Source of the DNA: UBA724 sp049596815
Lineage (GTDB): Bacteria > Bacteroidota > Bacteroidia > Flavobacteriales > Flavobacteriaceae
DNA length: 24,096 nucleotides
Reading direction: 5' to 3'
NCBI GenBank assembly: GCA_049596815.1
Contig: JBMYLY010000020.1
Coordinates: forward strand, 1-24,096
This document shows, piece after piece, positions 6,304 through 15,116 of this stretch. The notes under the pieces are model-generated. The model was not told the DNA's origin. It searched no databases and saw only the letters and a list, made by a program, of their open reading frames with translations. Each line of letters starts with the position of its first letter. Position 1 is the first letter of the stretch. The position numbers and the translations under genes are program-made.

Positions 6304-7455
6304 GTGGAGCACTTTGATTACATCATCGCCGGAGGAGGCGCATCGGGTTTGCTATTGGCCTATCGGCTAGTGCAACACCCGAATTTGGGAAAGAGGTCAA
6401 TTTTGATTTTGGAAAAAGAACCCAACAAACAAAACGATCGCACTTGGTGTTATTGGGAAAAAGGTCAAGGAGAGTGGGATGACTTGTTGCATGCCCGCTG
6501 GGATTCCGTCCAATTCAAAAGTCCCGCCTATCAACAAACCATAGATTTGAAACCCGCATCCTACAAAATGATACGTAGTGAATCGTGGTATGATTTTATA
6601 AACCAGGCACTGAAAAAACACCCGAATATCACATTCAAATTTGAAAATGTTGTATCATATAAAGAATCGGAGGAGGGCGTTTTGGTAACAACCTCTGATG
6701 ATGATTATGTTGGAAGGCGCTTGTTTAACAGCATCTTGGATTGGGACACAATCAACCAACAACAAAAATATCCGGTCCTGCAGCAGCATTTTTTAGGTTG
6801 GTTTGTGCGCACCAAAGCGCCAGTGTTTGATAGCAAAACCGCGACTTTTATGGATTTTGACATTCCCCAAAATGGCCATACACGCTTTATGTACGTATTA
6901 CCCATCAGTCCGACAGAAACCTTGATAGAATACACGCTGTTTTCCAAAGAACTCTTGCCTAAGGACGAATACAAAAATGCACTTCAAGCTTATTTGGCAG
7001 ACAAAAACATTACAGAGTACGAGATTGTAGATGAAGAATTTGGTCGCATTCCAATGACTTGTTATCCTTTTTCTAAACACAACACCCGTCGTGTACTACA
7101 TATCGGTTCCGCCGGTGGATGGACCAAGGCCAGTACGGGGTTTACGTTTCAAAATATCAGCCGAAAAACCCACGCACTAGTAGCGCATCTGGCAGCAGAC
7201 AGGTCCTTGAAATCTTTCAATAAAAAGAATCGTTTTTGGTACTACGACCTATTGTTTTTAGATGTATTGGCAACCCACAATTCAAGGGGAGCTGCTTTGT
7301 TTTCTAGCATGTTTCAAAAAAACAAACCCGAGGCAATTTTTAGCTTCTTAGATGACAAAAGTAGTTGGGTGCAAGAGCTAAACATCATGCGCTCCTTCCC
7401 AACCCTATTGTTTGTCAAACAACTTTGGAAGCGGTTATTGGCTGCGGTGCATTAA
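6304..7455 (+). CDS. crtY: Lycopene cyclase (CrtY/CrtL family flavoprotein)
   Basis: Cyclises the ends of lycopene to form beta-carotene, the step before zeaxanthin-type pigments in flavobacteria. The 383-residue protein starts with a Rossmann FAD/NAD-binding segment, DYIIAGGGASGLLLAYRL (GGGASG at 10-15), followed by an acidic residue after the next strand (ILILEKE). A second conserved region, HIGSAGGWTKASTGFTF, lies near 265-282, as in CrtY-type cyclases. The start is GTG at 6304; no ATG fits ahead of the FAD motif. It is divergent from the metalloregulator across 106 nt and its last 21 nt overlap the end of the convergent prenyl synthase. Other carotenoid genes (crtB, crtI, crtZ) are not in the window. 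The family call is strong; the exact product is inferred. Confidence 0.88.
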   Translation: MEHFDYIIAGGGASGLLLAYRLVQHPNLGKRSILILEKEPNKQNDRTWCYWEKGQGEWDDLLHARWDSVQFKSPAYQQTIDLKPASYKMIRSESWYDFINQALKKHPNITFKFENVVSYKESEEGVLVTTSDDDYVGRRLFNSILDWDTINQQQKYPVLQQHFLGWFVRTKAPVFDSKTATFMDFDIPQNGHTRFMYVLPISPTETLIEYTLFSKELLPKDEYKNALQAYLADKNITEYEIVDEEFGRIPMTCYPFSKHNTRRVLHIGSAGGWTKASTGFTFQNISRKTHALVAHLAADRSLKSFNKKNRFWYYDLLFLDVLATHNSRGAALFSSMFQKNKPEAIFSFLDDKSSWVQELNIMRSFPTLLFVKQLWKRLLAAVH

Positions 7456-8406
7456 ATCTTTAGCAAAGGCTTTCAGGTGTTCATGCGCATGTTGTGACAG
7501 CTGTGTTCTGTCTAGGCTATCCATGGCTTTTTGGGTATAAGCGGTAACTTGCTCTCTGGTTTTTGTGTCGGCAGCAGTCGCGACATATAGTGCTTTGACG
7601 TTTTCAATTTTATCAATTTCCGAGTATTGATTCTCCATCCATGACAGTAGGTCCCTCCGTTGCTCAGGAGTTGCATTTTGAAGTGTCAAATGATACAAAA
7701 TGGTTTTTTTGTTTTCAACAATATCCCCTCCTACCTTTTTGCCAAAGGTTTTTGGATTGCCAAAAGCGTCGAGGAAATCATCTTGCAATTGAAAGGCCAT
7801 CCCCAAGTGTACGCCAAAATCATACAAATGTTGGGCGGTTTCATCAGAACCACCTCCTACAAGCGCACCCATTTGCAACGCACAACCCAACAAAACCGCC
7901 GTCTTGAGGCGGATCATTTCCAGATAGTCTTCCAAAGAAACATCGGTTTGCTTTTCAAAGTCCATGTCCATCTGCTGACCCACACATACCTCCAGGGCCG
8001 TTTGGCTAAAAAGCTTTGTCAATGACTGAAACTGCGTTTGCGGATAGGCATTGAGTTGTTGATAAGCAATCACCAGCAAGGCATCTCCGGATAAAATCCC
8101 CGTGTTGGCATCCCATTTCTGATGAACGGTGGCTTGGCCACGTCTTAGATCTGCTGCATCCATGATGTCATCGTGAATCAAAGAAAAATTGTGGAACAAT
8201 TCCACAGCAGTAGCTGCATGTAAGGCACTTTGGGACGATCCGCCACATGCTTCTGCTGCCATAAGTGTCAACACCGGACGCATACGCTTGCCTCCCAAAT
8301 CCAATATGTATGCAATGGGGTCAAATAAGCGTTTGGGCTGCTGAGGAAGGGAAAAGGATGCCAAATGTTTGGAAAAAAGAGATTGATAATCTCCAATGCT
8401 TTGCAT
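7435..8406 (-). CDS. Polyprenyl (short-chain, FPP/GGPP-type) diphosphate synthase
   Basis: Condenses isopentenyl diphosphate onto allylic diphosphates in the cytoplasm to build C15-C20 chains for quinones or carotenoids. Reading from the ATG at 8406 gives 323 residues. The frame extends upstream to a TTG at 8439, but the 11 extra residues show no conservation. The first Asp-rich motif DDIMD is at 79-83 with GGKRMRP at 38-44, and the second, DDFLD, at 209-213. Phe74 lies five residues before the first Asp, a position where a bulky aromatic residue limits chain length, so a long-chain octaprenyl product is less likely. The 3' end overlaps crtY tail to tail by 21 nt. The exact chain length is inference. 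Confidence 0.88.
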   Translation of the reverse strand: MQSIGDYQSLFSKHLASFSLPQQPKRLFDPIAYILDLGGKRMRPVLTLMAAEACGGSSQSALHAATAVELFHNFSLIHDDIMDAADLRRGQATVHQKWDANTGILSGDALLVIAYQQLNAYPQTQFQSLTKLFSQTALEVCVGQQMDMDFEKQTDVSLEDYLEMIRLKTAVLLGCALQMGALVGGGSDETAQHLYDFGVHLGMAFQLQDDFLDAFGNPKTFGKKVGGDIVENKKTILYHLTLQNATPEQRRDLLSWMENQYSEIDKIENVKALYVATAADTKTREQVTAYTQKAMDSLDRTQLSQHAHEHLKAFAKDLMHRSQ

Positions 8407-8445
8407 AGTGTTGAATTTTTGTAAAGGTACAACACCCAAAAAAAA

Positions 8446-8459
8446 TTAACATATGTTAA
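8446..8459. promoter_or_regulatory. 14-bp perfect palindrome in the prenyl synthase/tetR gap
   Basis: TTAACATATGTTAA is its own reverse complement. It lies in the divergent gap, 40 nt upstream of the prenyl synthase ATG and 64 nt upstream of tetR. It could be an operator for either side, but a short AT-rich palindrome has a real chance of being random. Confidence 0.3.
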
Positions 8460-8473
8460 GATTTTCTAAACCA

Positions 8474-8503
8474 AGGAAACTTTTTTTGTTTTTATAGTTT
8501 CCT
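8474..8503. promoter_or_regulatory. Inverted repeat across the tetR promoter, candidate TetR operator
   Basis: The arms AGGAAACT (8474-8481) and AGTTTCCT (8496-8503) are exact reverse complements separated by 14 nt. They flank the -33 box of the tetR operon promoter, and the right arm ends 5 nt before the -7 box. Local TetR-family regulators usually bind such repeats in their own promoters, so autoregulation of the efflux operon is likely. Confidence 0.55.
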
Positions 8504-8516
8504 GTAGGTATATTTG
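8485..8516 (+). promoter_or_regulatory. Promoter of the tetR-tolC-hlyD-RND operon
   Basis: TTTG at 8485-8488, a 20-nt spacer, and TATATTTG at 8509-8516 match the Bacteroidota consensus. Only 7 nt separate the -7 box from the ATG at 8524, so the mRNA should start at or within a few bases of the start codon. Confidence 0.65.
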
Positions 8517-8523
8517 CCCCGCT

Positions 8524-9144
8524 ATGGAAAAGAAAGATTTAGAAAAATCTATCGTTGCTATTGCTACAGATTTGTTTCTCACCCTGGGATTCAAAAGTGT
8601 GACCATGGACGATATCGCAGTCCAAATGGGCATCTCCAAAAAAACCATTTATACCTTTTTTGTAAACAAAGAGCAGTTGGTACAAGCAGTTGTATTCAAT
8701 CTCTACGACGCAATCATCTCTGGTATTGAAAACATCAGACAACAATCTGAAAATCCCATAACCGAATTGTTCGAGATTAAGATGTTCTTGATGCATCAAC
8801 TCAAAGGGGAAAAAACATCTCCCCAGTACCAATTGCAGAAATACTATCCAAGCATTCACAAAGAACTGCAACAAAAACAGTTCCAATTCGTCACCAACAC
8901 CGTAGTCAAAAGCCTCCAAAAAGGCGTCGAAATGAAGTTGTTTCGATCTGACATGAACATAGATTTTATCGCCCGTATGTATTTTAATGGGATGACAGCC
9001 ATCAAAAATGTGGAACTCTTTCCTTCGGAAAACTACACCGCTGAAAAACTGATGGAATATTACTTAGAATACCACCTCCGGGCCATAGTAACCGATAAAG
9101 GAAAGCAATTGTTAAACCCATTCTTAAAAACCGCTTATGCTTAA
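8524..9144 (+). CDS. TetR-family transcriptional regulator
   Basis: A cytoplasmic repressor of 206 residues. The N-terminal three-helix DNA-binding domain includes the helix-turn-helix VTMDDIAVQMGISKKTIYTF (about 25-44) followed by the typical FVNKEQLV. The C-terminal all-helical domain (about 60-200) is the ligand-binding and dimer part and is not conserved enough to name a ligand. It opens an operon: its stop overlaps the start of the TolC-like gene by 8 nt. The inverted repeat at 8474-8503 is a likely binding site, so it probably represses its own operon until a pump substrate or membrane signal is present. Confidence 0.93.
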   Translation: MEKKDLEKSIVAIATDLFLTLGFKSVTMDDIAVQMGISKKTIYTFFVNKEQLVQAVVFNLYDAIISGIENIRQQSENPITELFEIKMFLMHQLKGEKTSPQYQLQKYYPSIHKELQQKQFQFVTNTVVKSLQKGVEMKLFRSDMNIDFIARMYFNGMTAIKNVELFPSENYTAEKLMEYYLEYHLRAIVTDKGKQLLNPFLKTAYA

Positions 9145-10483
9145 ATTCAAACTTCTGCCACTAAGCTTTTTCCTTCTGGCCAGTGCCTTGTGGGGCCAAC
9201 AGCCTTTAAGCCTAGACCAAGCCCTGCAAGAAGCCCTGCGCAACAACCGCAGTGCACAAAATGCCGACCGAGACATCGAAATAGCTCAAAAACAACGCTG
9301 GGAAACCATAGCTACCGGATTGCCGCAAATCAGTGCCTCCGCTGGCTACAACAAAGCCATCGAACAGCCCACCTCGCTCATCCCTGCAGAATTTTTTGGG
9401 GGAAATCCAGGCGAATTCGCCGAAATTCAGTTTGGAACAGAACAAAGTGTCGATGCACAAGCCCGGGTCAACCAACTTGTCTTTGACGGATCTTATTTGG
9501 TAGGCTTACAAGCGTCTAAAATCTTTTTGACCATATCTAAACAAGCCAAAATCAAAACCGATTTGGAAGTGCGAAGGGTGGTGACAGATGCTTATGTCAA
9601 TATGTTATTGGCCACCGAACAAGTGGCAGTCTTGTCCAACAATGTCGCCAATGTGGAAAAAACCTTGATGGAAACACAAAAAATCGCCGACAATGGTTTG
9701 GTAGAAGAAGAACTAGTGCAACAATTGCGCATCACGCTTTCTTCCTTACAAAGCGCTTTGGATTACAGCCAACGTATGGTGCCGGTGACCAAAAAAATGC
9801 TGAACCTTGTGATGGGCAAACCCTTGGCAGATCCCATAACACCTTCGGACAGTTTGTTGGGCTTGTGTATCAAACAAACAAGCAGCGAAAATGATGCTGC
9901 ACTCGATGTGGAACAAAACATCGATTATCAAATTGCTCAAAATGACCAGCGCAGCCAAGAGTTGTTGCTCAAGTTAGAGCGTTTCCGTGCTTTGCCGACC
10001 ATTTCAGCCTTTGCCAGTGGCGGATACGATGGTTACAGCGATGCCTTTGACTTTTTGGAGCGCGACCAAAGTTGGTTTGGACGTGCCTCATTGGGTTTTA
10101 GCATCAATTTGCCCATTTTCAGTTCCGGAGGACGACAGGCACGTACACAAAGAGCCAAAATCAATGTGGACAAAGCAAAGACACAAGTGGAAGAAACCGA
10201 AGCACAACTCATGCTGCAATGGGCCAGTCTTCAAAACCAATACACCTTGGCGTTGGAAAATTTTAAGCGCAGTCAAGAAAACTTGACCCTAGCCGAAAAT
10301 ATTGAAGAAAAAAATCAAATCAAATTTAATGAAGGTATTGTAGGTAGCTTTACACTACGAGAAGCCCAAACACAACTCTACCAAGCACAAAACGAATATT
10401 TAACCTCCATGCAGTCGGTCATTCAAGCCCGTACGGCCCTTGATATACTGCTACATACTACACCCAAAAACGAAAAAAAATGA
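9137..10483 (+). CDS. TolC-family outer membrane efflux protein
   Basis: The outer-membrane channel of a tripartite pump. The 448-residue protein has a signal peptide (residues 1-20, basic KFK then a hydrophobic run ending ALWG before QQ). It contains two TolC-type halves, beginning LSLDQALQEALRNN near 24 and, in the second half, with the long helical segment ending LREAQTQLYQAQNEYLTSMQ. Long Gln/Glu/Ala-rich amphipathic stretches fit the periplasmic coiled-coil tunnel. The start overlaps tetR by 8 nt and the stop overlaps the adaptor gene by 4 nt (ATGA), so the proteins are probably made in a coupled way. Its partner is the RND permease in the same operon. Confidence 0.92.
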   Translation: MLKFKLLPLSFFLLASALWGQQPLSLDQALQEALRNNRSAQNADRDIEIAQKQRWETIATGLPQISASAGYNKAIEQPTSLIPAEFFGGNPGEFAEIQFGTEQSVDAQARVNQLVFDGSYLVGLQASKIFLTISKQAKIKTDLEVRRVVTDAYVNMLLATEQVAVLSNNVANVEKTLMETQKIADNGLVEEELVQQLRITLSSLQSALDYSQRMVPVTKKMLNLVMGKPLADPITPSDSLLGLCIKQTSSENDAALDVEQNIDYQIAQNDQRSQELLLKLERFRALPTISAFASGGYDGYSDAFDFLERDQSWFGRASLGFSINLPIFSSGGRQARTQRAKINVDKAKTQVEETEAQLMLQWASLQNQYTLALENFKRSQENLTLAENIEEKNQIKFNEGIVGSFTLREAQTQLYQAQNEYLTSMQSVIQARTALDILLHTTPKNEKK

Positions 10484-11631
10484 AAAATCTCCTGACTTTT
10501 ACCATCCTTTTATTACTCATTTCCTGCGGGGGCAATGAAACGCCCACAACGGAGTCGCTTATTGCACAAAAAGACATCGGGGGCTTAGAGCAAAAACGCT
10601 CCGAATTGGTCAATCAAATCGAAGTACTCAACAAGGAGTTGGGCAGCGTAACCGATGCCATTGACCGCTTTGACACCACAAAAAAGCGTGCCTTGGTCAC
10701 CGTGATGAAACTCACCCCTCAGATGTTCAAGCACAAAACTTCCGTACAATCCATCATAAAAACCGATCAGAATCTTCTGTTGCAACCCGAGTTTATGGGC
10801 GCTGTTGCTTCTATTGAAGTCGCAGAAGGGCAACAAGTTCGCAAAGGACAAGTATTAATCCGAATCGATGATGGGGGCTTGGCAGACAATGTAAAATTAC
10901 AACAAGCCCAAACCGATTTGGCCAAGACGGTGTTTGACCGTCAAAAAAGACTTTGGGACCAACAAATTGGTTCAGAAATTGAATTTCTTCAAGCCAAAAC
11001 CAACTACGAAAGCCAGCGAAACCGACTGGCACAACTCCAAGAACAGCTCGGCAAAGCCATCGTCAAAGCGCCTTTTTCAGGGCAGGTAGATGATGTAATG
11101 GTCGAAGTTGGCCAAGTGGTAGGTCCAGGGCAGACCCCGTTGTTGCGATTGGTAAGCACTAAAAAAATGTATGTTGAGGCCGATGTGCCGGAAACCTATT
11201 TGCCCTCGGTCAACAAAGGCACCGAAGTAATCGTGGATGTGCCTGTACTCAACACTTCATTTACATCAAAAATCACCCATAGAGCCAAACACATTAGCAC
11301 TGAAAACAGAACCTTTAGGGTAACAGCCGCGGTAGATGCTTCACTTGATTTGAGCCCCAACCTCATCAGCACTTTGCACATCTATGATTACGTAAACACA
11401 GATGCTTTGTTGGTTCCTCTAAGCATCATTTCAGAAAATGCTGCTGGAGAAGAGTTTGTGTACACGGTCGGCCCTAACAACAAGGCACAAAAAATATTCA
11501 TCCAAACCGGACGCAATCAAGACGGTCTAATTGAGGTAATTGGAGGGCTACAAGCCGGTGCCGTCATTATTGAAGAAGGTGCACGCTTAGTGAAAGAAAA
11601 TCAACCCGTCCAAATCACCAACACACTATGA
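10480..11631 (+). CDS. RND efflux periplasmic adaptor (HlyD/MFP family), lipoprotein
   Basis: Bridges the inner-membrane pump and the outer-membrane channel. The 383-residue protein has a lipoprotein signal peptide with lipobox LISC and acylated Cys16. An N-terminal coiled coil (about 28-65) comes before the usual layout: a lipoyl half (VEVAEGQQVRKGQVLIRIDDG, about 107-127), a helical hairpin (130-190), the second lipoyl half (KAPFSGQVDDVMVEVGQVV), then beta-barrel and membrane-proximal domains. The coiled coil ahead of the lipoyl domain is an addition to the classic AcrA layout and is common in Bacteroidota adaptors. It overlaps both neighbours by 4 nt. Confidence 0.92.
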   Translation: MKNLLTFTILLLLISCGGNETPTTESLIAQKDIGGLEQKRSELVNQIEVLNKELGSVTDAIDRFDTTKKRALVTVMKLTPQMFKHKTSVQSIIKTDQNLLLQPEFMGAVASIEVAEGQQVRKGQVLIRIDDGGLADNVKLQQAQTDLAKTVFDRQKRLWDQQIGSEIEFLQAKTNYESQRNRLAQLQEQLGKAIVKAPFSGQVDDVMVEVGQVVGPGQTPLLRLVSTKKMYVEADVPETYLPSVNKGTEVIVDVPVLNTSFTSKITHRAKHISTENRTFRVTAAVDASLDLSPNLISTLHIYDYVNTDALLVPLSIISENAAGEEFVYTVGPNNKAQKIFIQTGRNQDGLIEVIGGLQAGAVIIEEGARLVKENQPVQITNTL

Positions 11632-14600
11632 GCCAACAACCTAAATCTTCGGAAAAGGAATTCATCATTTCCTCATGGGCGATTCGCAACAGCAGCACCA
11701 TGTATGTGTTTATGTTGATATTGCTCTTTTTGGGTGTATCGGCATATGTCACCATGCCCCGAGAGAATTTTCCTGAAATTACAGAGACCAATATTTATAT
11801 CAGCACGCCTTATCCAGGCAACACCGCAGAGGATATTGAGCGCTTTGTGACCGATCCTCTAGAAGAAGCCATCAAAGGCATTAGCAATGTGGTGGAAATC
11901 AACTCTACTTCTCAAGACGATTATTCGATGATTGTTCTTGAATTTGATGAGGATATTGAGGTGGACTTGGCCAAGCAAAAAGTCAAAGACGAAGTCGATG
12001 CTGTCGTGTCGGGAGAAGACTGGCCCACTTTTAACAACGCCAAGCTGGAGCCCAATGTGTTTGATTTGAATTTTGTGGAGGAGTTCCCGATTCTAAATGT
12101 CAACCTCAAAGGCGACTACACACTCGATGCGCTAAAATACTATGCTGAAATCCTAGAAAAACGGATCGAGCGCCTCGACCAAATCAAAGAGGTGGACATC
12201 CGAGGCACCCAAGACAAAGAAGTCGAGGTGGCGGTAGATATCCACAAAATGATGGCTTCTAAAGTGAGTTTTGGAGATGTGATTCAGGCCATTCGTAATG
12301 AAAATTCAACGGTTTCCGCAGGCAGTGTAATTGCCAACGGACAACGCAGAAACATTCGTGTGATTGGAGAGATTCAGCGCCCACAAGATTTGGAAGATTT
12401 TGTCATTAAAAATGAAAATGGCGCCATTTACCTAAAAGACATTGCTCAGGTACGATTTAAAGACCAAGACGCTACCACCCACGCAAGAGAATTTGGAAAA
12501 GTAGCCGTGATGCTAGACGTAAAAAAACGTGGGGGTAAGAATTTGATTCAAGCGGCCAATGCCATTCAGCAAATTGTATTGGATGCCCAACAAAATGAAA
12601 TCCCAGAAGATATTGAGGTGACCATTTCCAATGACACCTCGGCCATGACCATCAACCAAGTCAATGACTTGGTCAACAACATTTTGTTTGGGGTAATTTT
12701 GGTCGTCACCGTACTCACTTTCTTTTTGGGCTTCAGAAACGCCCTGTTTGTTGGCTTTGCCATACCTATGTCCATGTTTATCTCCTTTTTTGTCCTTCAA
12801 ACACTCGGATATACCATGAATACCATGGTACTATTTGCCTTGGTAATGGGCTTGGGTATGCTGGTCGACAACGGAATCGTGGTGGTTGAAAACGTCTATC
12901 GCCTTATCGAAAAAGAAGGCATGAGTCGCATTGAGGCTGCCAAAAAAGGGGTTAGCGAAATTGCTTTCCCAATCATCATATCGACTGCTACAACCGTGGC
13001 GGCATTTGTGCCTTTAGGGTTTTGGCCGGGTATCATGGGGCAGTTTATGATATATTTCCCCATCACGCTGTCTGTGGTGCTTGGCTCATCGTTGGTGGTG
13101 GCTATATTTTTCAACTCCATGTTGGTCTCCCAATTTATGGATGTAGAAGAAAAAAATCTCTCATTCAAAAAACTCATTCGCCTGACCCTTATCTTGGTTG
13201 GAAGCGGGGTTTTTCTACTGGCTGTTGGCGGACCCATTCGTGGGTTGGGAAGTCTATTGGTCGTTTTGGCCGTACTTTTTTGGGCCTATAGATACTTTAT
13301 AAAAGACTTATCCTTTCAATTTAGAAGCCGCTTTTTGGTCTGGTTGGAAAATCGCTACGAACGGACTTTGCGCTTTGCTATGAAAAGCAGAAACGCCTAT
13401 GTCTTTGTATTTGGAACGGTGCTTTTGTTGGTTTTCTCTTTTGTGATGGTGGGAATCTCTCAGCCCAAAGTCGAATTTTTTCCGGACAACGAGCCCACAC
13501 AAATCATTGCCTATATAGAATACCCACAAGGAACAGATATTGAAAAAACCGATGTCATCACCAAACAAATTGAACGAGAAGTCATCGCTGCGGTCAACGC
13601 ACCCAAATACATGGATGAGGGCTACAATTTTATGGTAGAATCTTTGGTGTCTCAAGTGGGTGCCGGTGCCGGAAATCCACAAACGGAAGGTGGATCGGAG
13701 GCCGAAATGCCGCATCGTGGGAAAATTACCGCCACCATGCGAGAGTTTAAATTCAGAAGAGGGCTTTCGAGTGAAACCCTTCGAAGTGAAGTTCAACAAC
13801 AGTTGGCTGGGAAATTTGCAGGCGTATCCATTTCTGTCGAAAAGGACCAAGCAGGCCCTCCGCTCGGCTACCCCGTCAATATCGAAATCAGTGGGGATGA
13901 CTATGCTTCACTGATTGAGACCGCAGAGAGCATGCGCAACTTCATCATAGACATGAATATTGCCGGGATTGAAGAACTCAAAGTAGATGTCAACCGCAAC
14001 AAACCGGGTATGAAGGTAGCCGTAGATCGTACCAAGGCAGGCGAACTCGGTGTCAGTGCCGGACAAGTAGGCTATCAATTGCGCCAGGCGCTATTTGGAG
14101 AAAAAGCAGGCATCTATAAAAAAGACGGCGAAGACTATGACATCAATGTACGCTTCCAAGCAGAAGACCGCTACAACAACTCGGCCTTGTTTAACCAAAA
14201 TATCACTTTTAGAGACATGGCCTCTGGACGCATCAAGTCCATCCCAGTTGCTTCTGTAGTACAGACCCAAAACACCTCGGGCTATAGTGCCATTAAGCAC
14301 CGCAACCTCGATCGTGTGGTGACGGTATATTCGGCCATCCTGCCCGGTTACAATGCCGCCGAAATTGTCAACCAGATCAAAGCCCAAATCGACGGATTTG
14401 ACATCCCTTCCGATATGCGTTATCGCTTTACGGGTGAAATTGAAGAACAAGAGGAAAACATGGCCTTTTTGTCGCGTGCACTATTGTATGCGCTGTTCCT
14501 GATATTGGTGTTGTTGGTATTGCAGTTCAACTCGGTAAGCAAGCCACTAATTATTCTGTTTTCCATATTTATGAGTTTTACAGGTGTCTTTTTGGGGCTG

Positions 14601-15068
14601 GTCTTTTTCAACATGACCTTTGTGATTATCATGACCATGATGGGTATTATCTCATTGGCAGGAATTGTGGTCAATAACAGCGTGGTACTGCTCGACTACA
14701 CCCAGCTACTACTCGACAGGAGAAGACAAAACCACGGATTGAATAAAGAAGAACTATTACCCAAATCAGAAATATTTGAAGCCATTGTAAACGGTGGAAA
14801 AGCGCGCTTGAGACCCGTATTGCTCACAGCCATCACTACGGTTTTGGGACTCATTCCCCTAGCGGTTGGCCTCAATATCAATTTCTTTAGTTTGTTTAGT
14901 AGTGGGGACCCACAAATCTATATCGGGGGTGACAACGTTATCTTTTGGGGACCTTTGGCGTGGACGGTCATCTTTGGATTGACATTCGCCACTTTCCTAA
15001 CCTTGATTATTGTTCCGGTCGCTTTTTACCTAAGCAAACGCGCTGCTATCCGATTTAGTGGCCAATAA
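11628..15068 (+). CDS. RND-family efflux permease (AcrB/HAE-like), 1146 aa
   Basis: A proton-driven inner-membrane export pump. The protein has the RND layout: one N-terminal helix (about 24-42), a large periplasmic loop, helices 2-6 (about 350-500), a second loop, and C-terminal helices. At 1146 residues it is about 100 longer than AcrB. Extra length includes two hydrophobic stretches (about 517-534 and 540-556) between helix 6 and helix 7, and a loop near the last helices. In the proton-relay helices, MLVDNGIVVVEN keeps Asp414 (AcrB Asp407) but has Asn415 for Asp408, and AGIVVNNSVVLLDY has Asn1016 for Lys940. The substrate cannot be read; clustering with TetR, TolC and HlyD genes fits drug, bile-type or metabolite export. 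It is the last gene of the operon. Confidence 0.93.
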   Translation: MSQQPKSSEKEFIISSWAIRNSSTMYVFMLILLFLGVSAYVTMPRENFPEITETNIYISTPYPGNTAEDIERFVTDPLEEAIKGISNVVEINSTSQDDYSMIVLEFDEDIEVDLAKQKVKDEVDAVVSGEDWPTFNNAKLEPNVFDLNFVEEFPILNVNLKGDYTLDALKYYAEILEKRIERLDQIKEVDIRGTQDKEVEVAVDIHKMMASKVSFGDVIQAIRNENSTVSAGSVIANGQRRNIRVIGEIQRPQDLEDFVIKNENGAIYLKDIAQVRFKDQDATTHAREFGKVAVMLDVKKRGGKNLIQAANAIQQIVLDAQQNEIPEDIEVTISNDTSAMTINQVNDLVNNILFGVILVVTVLTFFLGFRNALFVGFAIPMSMFISFFVLQTLGYTMNTMVLFALVMGLGMLVDNGIVVVENVYRLIEKEGMSRIEAAKKGVSEIAFPIIISTATTVAAFVPLGFWPGIMGQFMIYFPITLSVVLGSSLVVAIFFNSMLVSQFMDVEEKNLSFKKLIRLTLILVGSGVFLLAVGGPIRGLGSLLVVLAVLFWAYRYFIKDLSFQFRSRFLVWLENRYERTLRFAMKSRNAYVFVFGTVLLLVFSFVMVGISQPKVEFFPDNEPTQIIAYIEYPQGTDIEKTDVITKQIEREVIAAVNAPKYMDEGYNFMVESLVSQVGAGAGNPQTEGGSEAEMPHRGKITATMREFKFRRGLSSETLRSEVQQQLAGKFAGVSISVEKDQAGPPLGYPVNIEISGDDYASLIETAESMRNFIIDMNIAGIEELKVDVNRNKPGMKVAVDRTKAGELGVSAGQVGYQLRQALFGEKAGIYKKDGEDYDINVRFQAEDRYNNSALFNQNITFRDMASGRIKSIPVASVVQTQNTSGYSAIKHRNLDRVVTVYSAILPGYNAAEIVNQIKAQIDGFDIPSDMRYRFTGEIEEQEENMAFLSRALLYALFLILVLLVLQFNSVSKPLIILFSIFMSFTGVFLGLVFFNMTFVIIMTMMGIISLAGIVVNNSVVLLDYTQLLLDRRRQNHGLNKEELLPKSEIFEAIVNGGKARLRPVLLTAITTVLGLIPLAVGLNINFFSLFSSGDPQIYIGGDNVIFWGPLAWTVIFGLTFATFLTLIIVPVAFYLSKRAAIRFSGQ

Positions 15069-15093
15069 AAAAAGGGCCCTATATAGGCCCTTT
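15067..15093. terminator. Hairpin terminator between the RND operon and the convergent MORN gene
   Basis: The stem AAAGGGCC (15071-15078) and GGCCCTTT (15086-15093) pairs perfectly around a 7-nt loop, and an A-tract (15067-15073) precedes it on the plus strand. On the minus strand this reads as a hairpin followed by a T-run, the classic form, so it serves the gene ending at 15117 best. For the RND operon the downstream T content is poor, but the hairpin lies directly after its stop. Confidence 0.8.
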
Positions 15094-15116
15094 GAATTTC
15101 ATCAACCATGCTGTGG

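Noticed and set aside
8407..8439. Upstream TTG start of the prenyl synthase
   Set aside because: The 11 added residues are not family-like, and a -7-like TACCTTTA on the minus strand (8422-8429) lies inside this stretch. The ATG at 8406 fits better.
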